From positions 1-55,858 of the forward strand of contig JAADGJ010000094.1 of the NCBI GenBank assembly GCA_013152435.1: a stretch of 55,858 nt of DNA, in the 5' to 3' direction. The notes beneath the pieces are model-generated. The model worked only from the letters and a program-made list of their open reading frames with translations, was not told the origin of the DNA and ran no database searches. Origin of the DNA: Chloroflexota bacterium. GTDB taxonomy: Bacteria; Chloroflexota; Anaerolineae; DUEN01. A program made the position numbers and the translations under genes. Shown here one piece after another: positions 1-6,795 of the stretch (its first letter is position 1; each line of letters starts with the position of its first letter).

Positions 1-148
1 CGCGTCGTGGGCCCTCGGCCGCGGGCTCGGGCGCCGCGGTCTCGGCGCCTGCCGGGGCGGCCGGGGGCTGGGCTGGCACGCAGCCGACCACCAGCAGCGC
101 GAGAAGGAGAAAGAGACTCAACAGGGGGACGATTTTGTGGGTCTTCAT
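1..148 (-). CDS. Lipoprotein, N-terminal fragment (runs off window)
   Basis: Only about the first 49 residues lie in the window. They read MKTHKIVPLL followed by a Leu-rich stretch and a lipobox ending V-V-G-C, then an Ala/Pro-rich spacer. This is the pattern of a type II (lipoprotein) signal peptide with acylated Cys near residue 23, so the mature protein should be anchored on the outer face of the membrane. Its ATG overlaps the hemY TGA as ATGA (145-148), which implies translational coupling and membership of the haem operon. The function cannot be told from this fragment; a solute-binding protein is possible but not shown. Confidence 0.7.
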   Translation of the reverse strand, partial: MKTHKIVPLLSLFLLLALLVVGCVPAQPPAAPAGAETAAPEPAAEGPRR

Positions 149-1593
149 AGCTCCTCACTCTCCAGATGGGTTTGGGTGACATACGTCAGGACACGGGTGG
201 CCGTCTCCTGCCCCTGGCGGACGCAATCCGGGATCCCTACGCCCCGGTAGGCGCTGCCGGTGAGGTACATCCCCGGCGGGCATTGGGCTTCCAATTGGGC
301 CACCCGCTCCAAATGGCCGACGTCGTACTGTGGGTTCGCCTGATGCCATCGATAGATGCGCGTGAGCACGGGACGTGCCGTGACGTGCATGATGTCCCGT
401 AGCTCCTCTCGCACGAGATCCAACAGCGCGTCGTCGGGCAGGTCGACCACCTCGGGGTGGCGGGAGCCGCCGACGAAGACGCGCAGCAACACGTGGTCGT
501 CCGGCGCCCGATGGCGGAACTTGGTGGAGGTCCAGGTGCAGGCATTGATGCGCCGGTTCTCGCTCTTGGGGATCACGAAGCCGAAGCCGTCCAGTGGGTG
601 GGAAAATTCCCCTCGGCGATAGGCCAGGGAGATGGTCCCCGTGGACACGTATCGGATGGCCCGGAGCCCTGCCGCCAGCTTCGGAGCCAGCGGTTCAACC
701 AGCGACGCTGCAACGTAGGCCGGTGTGGTCAGCACCACCGCATCGGCCGCCAGCACCTCGCCGCCTGACAGGAGGACACGGTAGGGGGGCGAGGCGTCGG
801 GGTGGTATTCGATCCCCTCCACGGATCGTCCGGTCAGGAGGGTGCCCCCGTCCAGTGTCCGTTCCAGCGCGCCGACCAGTTCGCCTATGCCGTCGCGCAG
901 CGTCAGGAAGGCGCTAGAGGGGCGACTCCCGTTGGCGGAAGGGCTGGGGCGCTGGCGTCGTGCGGCCAGCATCCCCCGGATCAGGCTCCCGTACTTCTCC
1001 TCGATGGCCCGAAAGCGAGGGAACGTGGCCAGGATGCTCTGTCGCTCCGATTCGGCGTTGTGAATGCCGGACATCAGCGGCTCGGCGATCTTGTCCAGCG
1101 CCTCGGCGCCCAGCCGTCGCCGGATGAAGTCGGCCAGGGTCTCATCCTCTCCATCGCGCTTGGGGGGGATGAACAGGTCCATCGCCATGCGGAGTTTGCC
1201 CAGCGGTGAGATGAGTGGGGACAGGGCGAAGGGCATGAATCGGGTCGGCACGATCAGCATCACGCCGTCCGGGAGGGGGACCAGGCGCCCTTTGTGTAGC
1301 ACGAAGACTTTGCGCTGGTCGTCGTTGGTGCCGATCAGCCGATCGCCCAGCCCGATCTCCCGTGCGAGCTGGGTCGCCCATGGCTTCTGGGCGAGGAAGC
1401 TGTCCGGCCCGCCCTCGATCACGAAGCCGTCCACGTGCTCCGTTCGGATCTTGCCGCCGAGGCGGCCTTCTCGCTCTATCAGCGTGTAGGACACGGGGCG
1501 GCCGGCGTTCGCCGCCTCTTTTTGGAGATAGTAGGCGGTGCTTAATCCGGTGATGCCACCGCCGATGATCACGATGTGGGGGATATCGGACAT
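145..1593 (-). CDS. hemY: Protoporphyrinogen/coproporphyrinogen III oxidase, HemY/CgoX type
   Basis: A 482-residue FAD enzyme that oxidises a porphyrinogen to the porphyrin with O2. An N-terminal Rossmann dinucleotide motif (GGGITGLS, residues 11-18) is followed by a KIRTE-type segment. The C-terminal signature GSAYRGVGIPDCV sits near residue 450, as in all HemY proteins, and the length is normal for the family. Family members act on protoporphyrinogen IX or, in the coproporphyrin-dependent route, on coproporphyrinogen III. The radical SAM gene in the same operon favours coproporphyrinogen here, but that is inference. It lies 13 bases after hemH. An AGAGGA ribosome site sits 10 bases upstream of the ATG and overlaps the hemH stop. 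The stop overlaps the next gene. Confidence 0.93.
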   Translation of the reverse strand: MSDIPHIVIIGGGITGLSTAYYLQKEAANAGRPVSYTLIEREGRLGGKIRTEHVDGFVIEGGPDSFLAQKPWATQLAREIGLGDRLIGTNDDQRKVFVLHKGRLVPLPDGVMLIVPTRFMPFALSPLISPLGKLRMAMDLFIPPKRDGEDETLADFIRRRLGAEALDKIAEPLMSGIHNAESERQSILATFPRFRAIEEKYGSLIRGMLAARRQRPSPSANGSRPSSAFLTLRDGIGELVGALERTLDGGTLLTGRSVEGIEYHPDASPPYRVLLSGGEVLAADAVVLTTPAYVAASLVEPLAPKLAAGLRAIRYVSTGTISLAYRRGEFSHPLDGFGFVIPKSENRRINACTWTSTKFRHRAPDDHVLLRVFVGGSRHPEVVDLPDDALLDLVREELRDIMHVTARPVLTRIYRWHQANPQYDVGHLERVAQLEAQCPPGMYLTGSAYRGVGIPDCVRQGQETATRVLTYVTQTHLESEEL

Positions 1594-1606
1594 CGTTCCA
1601 TTTCCT

Positions 1607-2545
1607 CTAATCGTTGGGATGATTCAGCGCCTTCTGGACCAGGTCGGATAGGGCGGCGATGAGCGGAGGGCGACTGTTCAGCATCGGAGTGCGCTTCAGC
1701 AGCGCCCCGTGGCTCCGGGCGATCTCCTGGGCCTTGATGTCGATGTCGTATAGGATCTCGACGTGCTCTGAGACGAAGCCGATGGGGGCGACCACCAGGT
1801 ATCGCCTGCCCGCCTCCGCCAGCTCAACGATGACATCCTCCATCTGGGGACCCAGCCACGAGTTGTGGGTCTTAGGGGCGCTCTGGTAACAGAGCCGCCA
1901 TCGTTCCTCGGGAAGCGCCAGCCGTTCGGCCAGGAGTTGCGCCGTCTCCCGCAGTTGTGCGTCGTAGGGATCTCCCCGGTTCAGGACGGCGGCCGGCACG
2001 CTGTGGGCCGTGAAGATCACCACGGCGTATTCCCGGCCGTGCGTTCCCAGGCTATCCAGGGTTTGGCGCGTGGTTTCGACGAGGCCGTCCAGGTAGTGGC
2101 GATGTGTGTGCCAGTGGGGGACGAAGCGCAGGTCCACATCTCCCCCGACAGCGGCGATGGCTTCCTCCAGATGGCGTCGGTAGGCGCCGACGCTTACCGT
2201 GCTGTAGTGTGGGGCCAGGCAGATCCCGACGATGCGCCGGATGCCCCGCTCCGTCACCATGTGTTGGACCACGTCCCGGATGAAGGGATGCCAGTGGTGC
2301 ATGCCGATGAAGACCGGCAGGCCAGTGGCCTCCTGGAGCCGGTGGGCGGTCTGTTCCGTGATCTCTTGCAGGGGGGAGCGGCCCCCGATCCGACGATAGC
2401 GCTCCCGCACCTCTTCGACCAGTTCCGGAGGCGTGTGTCGGCCGCCGCGCACCTGGTGCAGGTAGGCCTCGATATCTTCCAAAGAGTCTGGGCTGCCGTA
2501 CGCCATCAACAGCACGGCGGTGTGAGTATCGTCCGATCGGTTCAC
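1607..2545 (-). CDS. hemH: Ferrochelatase (proto- or coproporphyrin type)
   Basis: A 312-residue single-domain ferrochelatase that inserts Fe2+ into the porphyrin. The N-terminal VLLMAYGSP motif, catalytic His181 (FTAHSVP) and the IGFVSEHVEILYD block with Glu263 are all present. There is no C-terminal extension or [2Fe-2S] tail, as in the soluble Gram-positive CpfC enzymes. It starts at GTG, 4 bases after an AGGAGT ribosome site. The neighbours are the AhbD-like radical SAM gene 15 bases upstream and hemY 13 bases downstream. Whether the substrate is coproporphyrin III or protoporphyrin IX cannot be read from the sequence alone. Confidence 0.93.
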   Translation of the reverse strand: MNRSDDTHTAVLLMAYGSPDSLEDIEAYLHQVRGGRHTPPELVEEVRERYRRIGGRSPLQEITEQTAHRLQEATGLPVFIGMHHWHPFIRDVVQHMVTERGIRRIVGICLAPHYSTVSVGAYRRHLEEAIAAVGGDVDLRFVPHWHTHRHYLDGLVETTRQTLDSLGTHGREYAVVIFTAHSVPAAVLNRGDPYDAQLRETAQLLAERLALPEERWRLCYQSAPKTHNSWLGPQMEDVIVELAEAGRRYLVVAPIGFVSEHVEILYDIDIKAQEIARSHGALLKRTPMLNSRPPLIAALSDLVQKALNHPND

Positions 2546-2560
2546 GATGACTCCTGATGA

Positions 2561-3724
2561 TTAGGATTCCTGAGCCGTCGTGGATGTGGCGGCTCGCCTG
2601 GGCACGTACGTGCAGAAAGGCTCCTCGCCCAGGTGGTCCCCGATCATGCCGTAAGCGCGGGCCCGGCATCCGCTGCAGATCGTCTTGAACTCGCAGATGC
2701 CACATTTCCCGCCCAGCAGGTCGGGATCTCGCAGCTCAGCGAACAGAGGCGAGCTCTCCCAGATCTGCTGGAAGGGCTGTTGGCGGATGTTCCCGGCCTC
2801 CAGTGGGAGGTAGCCGCAGGGGAACACCTCGCCGCGATGGCTGACGAAGCAGACGCCGGTGCCTGCCAGGCACCCCTTGGTCATGGCGTGCATGGCCGGC
2901 GCGCCGCCGGGATGGCCGCGCTTGCCGTCGGCTCCCGCCCGCATCTGGCGATGATGGCTGTCGGGGCGCTGTCGGATGATGCCGCGGCGCCGTTCCTCCG
3001 CCTGTCGCTGGCGCACGATGCGGAAGTAATGGGGCGCGCAGGTGGCCTTCAGCTCAAGGCGGCCCGTCGTCTCCAGCTCCGCATCGTACAGCCAGTGGAG
3101 CACCCGCTCGTATTGTTCCGCGGAGATCTGTTGCTCCTCGGCGATCTCCACGCCGCACCCGACGGGCACCAGCAGGAACAGGTGGAGGGCGGCCGCGCCC
3201 AGGTCCAGGGCCATCTGGAGGGTCTCGGGCATGAGGTGCACGTTATGCTGAGCGACGGTGGTGTTGATCTGGAAGGGCACGCCGACCTCACGCAGATGCT
3301 GGATCCCCTTGATGGCCTGGTCATAGGCGCCGGGCCCGCGGAAGGTATCGTGCGTGGGCGCGTCGGGGCCGTCGAAGCTGACGCTGACGCGCCGGATGCC
3401 CGCCTCGCGAATGCGGCGCGCCACGGAGGCGTCGATCAGGGTGCCGTTGGTGGCCAGGGCCACGATCAGCCCCGCGTCCGCCGCATGTCGGGCGATATCG
3501 AAGATATCCGGGCGGAAGAGCGGCTCCCCGCCGGAGAGGATCAGGATGGGGCGGGCGAAGGCCGCGATCTGATCGATCAGGTCGAAGGCTTCCTCCGTGG
3601 TCAGATCCTGAGGCATCAGTTGATCCGCCACGGTGATGCGTCGGCAGTGGATACAGGACAGGTTACAGCCGGCGGTCGTCTCCCAGAAGATCAGTCGGGG
3701 AGGTGGGTAAGGTGATGCCGTCAC
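2561..3724 (-). CDS. Radical SAM/SPASM protein, AhbD/NirJ-like (putative haem decarboxylase)
   Basis: 387 residues. The radical SAM motif CNLSCIHC (Cys20, 24, 27) binds the SAM-cleaving 4Fe-4S cluster, and an SGGEP motif follows. The C-terminal SPASM region has Cys residues in GCLAGTGVC, FPCGY, KCGICEFKTICSGCRARAY and EPFC, the arrangement of AhbC/AhbD/NirJ/PqqE-type enzymes. AhbD converts Fe-coproporphyrin III to haem b by two oxidative decarboxylations in the sirohaem route. Lying first in an operon with hemH and hemY, this protein could do the same step in place of HemQ/ChdC. A basic, His-rich insert (about residues 250-285) sits between the domains. It starts at GTG with AAGGAG six bases upstream. 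A role in another porphyrin or peptide modification is possible. Confidence 0.82.
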   Translation of the reverse strand: MTASPYPPPRLIFWETTAGCNLSCIHCRRITVADQLMPQDLTTEEAFDLIDQIAAFARPILILSGGEPLFRPDIFDIARHAADAGLIVALATNGTLIDASVARRIREAGIRRVSVSFDGPDAPTHDTFRGPGAYDQAIKGIQHLREVGVPFQINTTVAQHNVHLMPETLQMALDLGAAALHLFLLVPVGCGVEIAEEQQISAEQYERVLHWLYDAELETTGRLELKATCAPHYFRIVRQRQAEERRRGIIRQRPDSHHRQMRAGADGKRGHPGGAPAMHAMTKGCLAGTGVCFVSHRGEVFPCGYLPLEAGNIRQQPFQQIWESSPLFAELRDPDLLGGKCGICEFKTICSGCRARAYGMIGDHLGEEPFCTYVPRRAATSTTAQES

Positions 3725-3816
3725 TTCACGCTCCTTATCGGGTTCTGTCGATGCACTTGTCCGCCTGTGGCGGGGGAGAGGATTGGTCTCTCATGATACG
3801 CCTGTGCTCCCGCTGA

Positions 3817-3845
3817 ATTCTACAAAATCAACAACCGCATTTCAA
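3817..3845 (-). promoter_or_regulatory. Promoter of the haem operon
   Basis: On the minus strand TTGAAA (3845-3840) and TAGAAT (3822-3817) are 17 bases apart, about 90 bases before the radical SAM start. The -35 box lies just past the stem of the merR terminator. Confidence 0.6.
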
Positions 3846-3848
3846 AAG

Positions 3849-3881
3849 AAAGGGCTATTTCGGAACGCGAAGTAGCCCTTT
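3849..3881 (-). terminator. Intrinsic terminator of the merR-like gene
   Basis: A 14-bp stem (3849-3862 with 3868-3881, one G-U pair) has a 5-base loop. On the minus strand it is followed by CTTTTGAA. It starts 9 bases after the regulator's stop codon. Confidence 0.85.
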
Positions 3882-3889
3882 GACGTTTC

Positions 3890-4522
3890 TCAGGCAGAGA
3901 GGACGCGCTCGTCCTCGTAGCCGAGCAGCACGGCTCTCATTAAAATATGGAAGTAGTCCGTGAGTTCCTGATGGAGGCGTAGATGTTCTGCGTCCACGGG
4001 GGCCTGCTCCGGGTCCATGGGGACCAGCACGGCCTCGATGGTCCGGCAGCAGAACCAGAACGCCTCGATGGTCTCCGCCGCGTTCAGGTCGTGCTGAGCG
4101 CACATGCGCCCCTGCTCGTAGGCGATGGCTGTGGCCTGCTTCAGGACTCCGCCGTTCCCGTTGCGTCGGGCCAGGTATTGCACGGCGTAAGTCAGCAGCT
4201 GGCGACCGTAGTGGCGCTGCTTCTGGCGCGCCTCCTCGGAGAGCCGCTGATACCAGGCGGCGGCGCTGATGGATTGTGCGGTGAGCGCCTGGCGCGTGGA
4301 GGAGATCGCATGCTCCACAGGCGGGAGGGCAGCCTGTGGGACGAGCCCGGCGGCGATGTTCTGCCGCAGCTCGCGCACATCTTCATAGGTGAAGCGTCTG
4401 TGCCCGCCGGGGGTGCGGAAACAGCGGATGATCCCCTGATCCGACCAGTAGCGTAGCGTGGAGGGGGCGACTCCTAAAAGGCGGGCAGCCTGCCCCAGGC
4501 TTAACCACTGTGGCGTTTCCAT
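3890..4522 (-). CDS. MerR-type helix-turn-helix regulator with helical C-terminal domain
   Basis: 210 residues. Residues 6-52 form a winged MerR/excisionase-type DNA-binding domain (LGQAARLLGVAPSTLRYWSD, then the wing TPGGHRRF). The rest is all-helical (RHYGRQLLTYAVQYLARR, then ETIEAFWFCCRTIEAVL) and resembles sensor domains of the RsbR-N kind in pattern only; the ligand is unknown. No B12-binding His motif is seen, so this is not a CarH/LitR photoreceptor. It is transcribed on its own from a good promoter whose -10 lies inside an inverted repeat, which suggests autoregulation. It sits directly upstream of the haem operon in the same direction, so control of haem synthesis is plausible but unproven. 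Confidence 0.8.
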   Translation of the reverse strand: METPQWLSLGQAARLLGVAPSTLRYWSDQGIIRCFRTPGGHRRFTYEDVRELRQNIAAGLVPQAALPPVEHAISSTRQALTAQSISAAAWYQRLSEEARQKQRHYGRQLLTYAVQYLARRNGNGGVLKQATAIAYEQGRMCAQHDLNAAETIEAFWFCCRTIEAVLVPMDPEQAPVDAEHLRLHQELTDYFHILMRAVLLGYEDERVLSA

Positions 4523-4576
4523 GACCGGATATCATCCTCTTGCGATATGGAAAATCAACAAAATCACCAAACGACT

Positions 4577-4608
4577 GACATCCTAATGTCTGATCATAGA
4601 TTTGTCAA
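4577..4608 (-). promoter_or_regulatory. Promoter of the merR-like gene with overlapping inverted repeat
   Basis: On the minus strand TTGACA (4608-4603), a 17-base spacer and TAGGAT (4585-4580). The -10 box lies in the inverted repeat GACAT-CCTA-ATGTC (4577-4590), a likely operator. Confidence 0.6.
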
Positions 4609-4630
4609 ATTCGTCACAGCTTGTGGCGGT

Positions 4631-4988
4631 TCCACGGAAGCACCGCCTTTCCGGCCTGCACCTGCTCTTCTCGGCCCTTTCCGCAGGGATCTGAGCCGAG
4701 ATCGGGCAGGTCAGAGACGGAAGGAGGGCTTCTTCCGGAGAGGCGCAGCCCCTCCGGGCCTCCCTATGGCGGGAGCAACGGGATCTCTCAGACACGCTCT
4801 AAGCGAACGCCGGCAGCGCGCCAAGGAACGACTTCGGGGGGAGCCGCCACACAGGGGGTGGTGTGGAGGGGAGATCCCCTCCACGGAAATCTTACTTTTC
4901 CGGCCTGCACCTGCCCTTCTCGGCCCTTTCTGCAGAGGGCTGGGCCGAGGCCGGGCAGGTCGAAGGCGGGGGAAGGACTTCCTCTGGG
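4631..4988. repeat. Mosaic of degenerate repeats (two ~105-base direct copies and a TIR-element fragment)
   Basis: The stretch 4523-5101 has no convincing gene. Two direct copies start at TCCACGGAA (4631 and 4880). They share the block TTTTCCGGCCTGCACCTG, the block CTCGGCCCTTTC, and a GGGCAGGTC further on, with a repeat distance of 249 bases. Between them, 4753-4799 matches the right half of the element at 10746-10867 and ends in the same TCAGACACGCTC. 4850-4879 matches another block of that element (CAGGGGG.GGTGTGGAGG). These look like decayed, nested copies of one non-coding repeat family. Confidence 0.7.
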
Positions 4989-5033
4989 GGCTGGTGACGT
5001 TGCCCCAACCGGATGGGGGGGCTTCCTCGCATT

Positions 5034-5062
5034 TTGCGGGGGTCTTGGGAGTGTGTTAAACT
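5034..5062 (+). promoter_or_regulatory. Probable promoter of the surface-protein gene
   Basis: TTGCGG (5034-5039), a 17-base spacer and TAAACT (5057-5062). The same -10 hexamer is used by the SAM-riboswitch operon. The -35 match is weak. Confidence 0.4.
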
Positions 5063-5101
5063 ATTTTGGTCTCTTGGAGCCTGGACAGGTTGAGTGACCC
5101 G

Positions 5102-5857
5102 ATGATAAGCGAATGGATTGGAGTGCGTCGAGGAAAGCTGTTGCTGCTTGTGGTGGTGCTGGCGGTGGGGCTGGCCTGGTGGGCCCGGCCGGCCGGCGCC
5201 ATTCCGCTTGCGCAGCAGGCCGTCATCACCTCGCCGCAGCCGTTTAGCGTGGTCCGCGGCCGCGTGACGATCGAAGGCACGGCGGTCCATCCGAACTTCC
5301 TGCGGTACGAGCTGTACTACAGCCCGGAGCCGGTTCGGGATGATTCCTGGGTCTTCATCGGAGAGGCGCACTTCAATCAGGTCGCTAACGGCTTTCTGGG
5401 CACGTGGGAGACCGCCGGTCTGCCCGATGGGCTGTACAGTTTGCGGCTGCGCGTGGTGCGCCACGATGCGAATTACGAGGAGTACGTCGTCCGGGGAATC
5501 CAGGTGGCGAACAGCCGACCCACGGACACGCCCACGCCGGCCGCCACGCCGACGCCGACGGTGACGCCCACACCGTTGCCTCCCACGCCCACCGTGATCG
5601 TCATGGCCCCGGTGCTGAAGACGCCTACGCCGGAGGTGTCCGCCGCGCCCACGCCGGTCGCGGTGGCTCGCGCCTCGCAGCCGGCCCGATCGCAGCGGGG
5701 CGAGGTGGCCCCGGAGGCGCTGAGCCTGCGGGGGATGGCGCACGCGTTCTGGGTGGGGGCTCGCTGGTCGCTGATCGTGTTCCTCAGCGTGGGGGCGTTC
5801 TTCGGCCTGAAATGGCTCATCGTGCAGACCTGGCGGCAGCTGATGCGGCATCGATAG
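5102..5857 (+). CDS. Membrane-anchored surface protein with Ig-like domain and Pro/Thr linker
   Basis: 251 residues from the ATG at 5102; an in-frame TTG at 5066 is less likely because it overlaps the promoter region. The protein has a signal peptide or membrane anchor (LLLLVVVLAVGLAWW), then a beta-rich domain of about 90 residues (VITSPQPFSVVRGRVTIEGTA to EYVVRGIQV) that looks Ig-like. A linker of repeated TPTP units (about residues 140-190) and a C-terminal transmembrane helix (LIVFLSVGAFFGLKWLIV) with a short basic tail follow. The domain lies outside the cell, held at both ends. No enzyme motif is seen, and I do not recognise a named family. It is transcribed alone. Confidence 0.75.
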   Translation: MISEWIGVRRGKLLLLVVVLAVGLAWWARPAGAIPLAQQAVITSPQPFSVVRGRVTIEGTAVHPNFLRYELYYSPEPVRDDSWVFIGEAHFNQVANGFLGTWETAGLPDGLYSLRLRVVRHDANYEEYVVRGIQVANSRPTDTPTPAATPTPTVTPTPLPPTPTVIVMAPVLKTPTPEVSAAPTPVAVARASQPARSQRGEVAPEALSLRGMAHAFWVGARWSLIVFLSVGAFFGLKWLIVQTWRQLMRHR

Positions 5858-5946
5858 TTTGGCGCATCGGGATCGGTGACCGGCGGGTGATCCAGGGCTC
5901 TGGGGAGCTGCGTCCGTGCCCCCGGCCTTCATGTGGGCGAGCGAAT

Positions 5947-5964
5947 GACCGCTATATAGTGGTC
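5947..5964. promoter_or_regulatory. 18-base near-perfect palindrome (operator-like)
   Basis: GACCGCTATATAGTGGTC differs from its own reverse complement at a single symmetric pair. It lies between the surface-protein gene and pth, where a promoter for pth-mfd would be expected. Confidence 0.4.
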
Positions 5965-6020
5965 TGTTTTGGGATAAACCCTGTATGTTGTGGTTGATCG
6001 TTGTCTGTCCGACCTGGCGA

Positions 6021-6046
6021 GGGGCTGATCGCGGGCGATTAGCCCC
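6021..6046 (+). terminator. Hairpin downstream of the surface-protein gene
   Basis: An 11-bp stem (6021-6031 with 6036-6046, one G-U) with loop CGGG, followed by ACTTTGCG. The U tract is weak, so this may be a terminator or a leader hairpin of pth. Confidence 0.45.
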
Positions 6047-6121
6047 ACTTTGCGTTGTGCGGGGTGTGTGTGCGTGGTGGATTTCATCGGGCCTGAGGAA
6101 TCGAATCACGAGACGCTGAAG

Positions 6122-6697
6122 ATGGTCGTCGGGTTGGGAAACCCGGGGCGGGAGTATGCGCGCCATCGCCACAACGTGGGCTTCCAGTGCCTGGATCTGC
6201 TGGCGGAGGCCCACGGGCTGTCCTTCGACCGGCGGCGGCGCAACGCGTTGCTGGCCCTGGGGCGTATCGAATCGCGGCGTGTCGTCCTGGTCAAGCCGAC
6301 GACGTTCATGAACAACGCAGGGGTTGCCGTGGCGGCCGTCGCCCGGTTCTACAAGATCGCCCCCGGCGATATCCTCGTCGTCTATGATGACCTGGATCTG
6401 CCGTTGGGGCGGATCCGCCTGCGGCCCTCCGGCGGGTCGGGGGGGCACAACGGCATGAAGTCGATCATTCAACATCTGGGGACTCAGGATTTCCCCCGGC
6501 TGCGGGTGGGCATCGGCCGCCCGCCGGGACGCATGGACCCGGTCGACTATGTGCTGCAGGACTTCTCCCCGGAGCAGGAGGAGATCATGGCGCAGGTGCG
6601 GGACCGGGCGGTACAGGCGATCGAGTGCTGGCTGCGAGATGGGATCGTGGAGGCAATGAACACGTTCAACAGCATGGTGATCGATGCACACCCATGA
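6122..6697 (+). CDS. pth: Peptidyl-tRNA hydrolase
   Basis: A cytoplasmic enzyme that frees tRNA from peptidyl-tRNA dropped by stalled ribosomes. From the ATG at 6122 it is 191 residues, the usual size. It begins MVVGLGNPGREYARHRHNVGF, with the catalytic His in HNVGF. It continues with KPTTFMNNAG, VVYDDLDLPLG and SGGSGGHNGMKSI, all family signatures. The frame is open further upstream to a GTG at 6074, but that would add residues not found in the family. No strong ribosome site is visible at either start. mfd follows about 100 bases later, a common pairing in bacteria. Confidence 0.92.
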   Translation: MVVGLGNPGREYARHRHNVGFQCLDLLAEAHGLSFDRRRRNALLALGRIESRRVVLVKPTTFMNNAGVAVAAVARFYKIAPGDILVVYDDLDLPLGRIRLRPSGGSGGHNGMKSIIQHLGTQDFPRLRVGIGRPPGRMDPVDYVLQDFSPEQEEIMAQVRDRAVQAIECWLRDGIVEAMNTFNSMVIDAHP

Positions 6698-6795
6698 TCG
6701 TCATGGGATATAGGACGGGGTAGAACCATGGTGGGGCGAGGCTGCCTCCTTCAAATAGATACGATATCTGGGTGGGTGGATAGACGGTTGTTGAG

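Noticed and set aside
3890-4522. CarH/LitR-type B12 photoreceptor
   Set aside because: The regulator has the MerR-like DNA-binding domain but no B12-binding ExxHxxG motif, and its C-terminal domain is too short.
4892-6691. 599-residue open frame on the minus strand
   Set aside because: It runs across the surface-protein gene, pth and a repeat region. Its product is low-complexity His/Arg/Pro, while pth on the plus strand is unmistakable.
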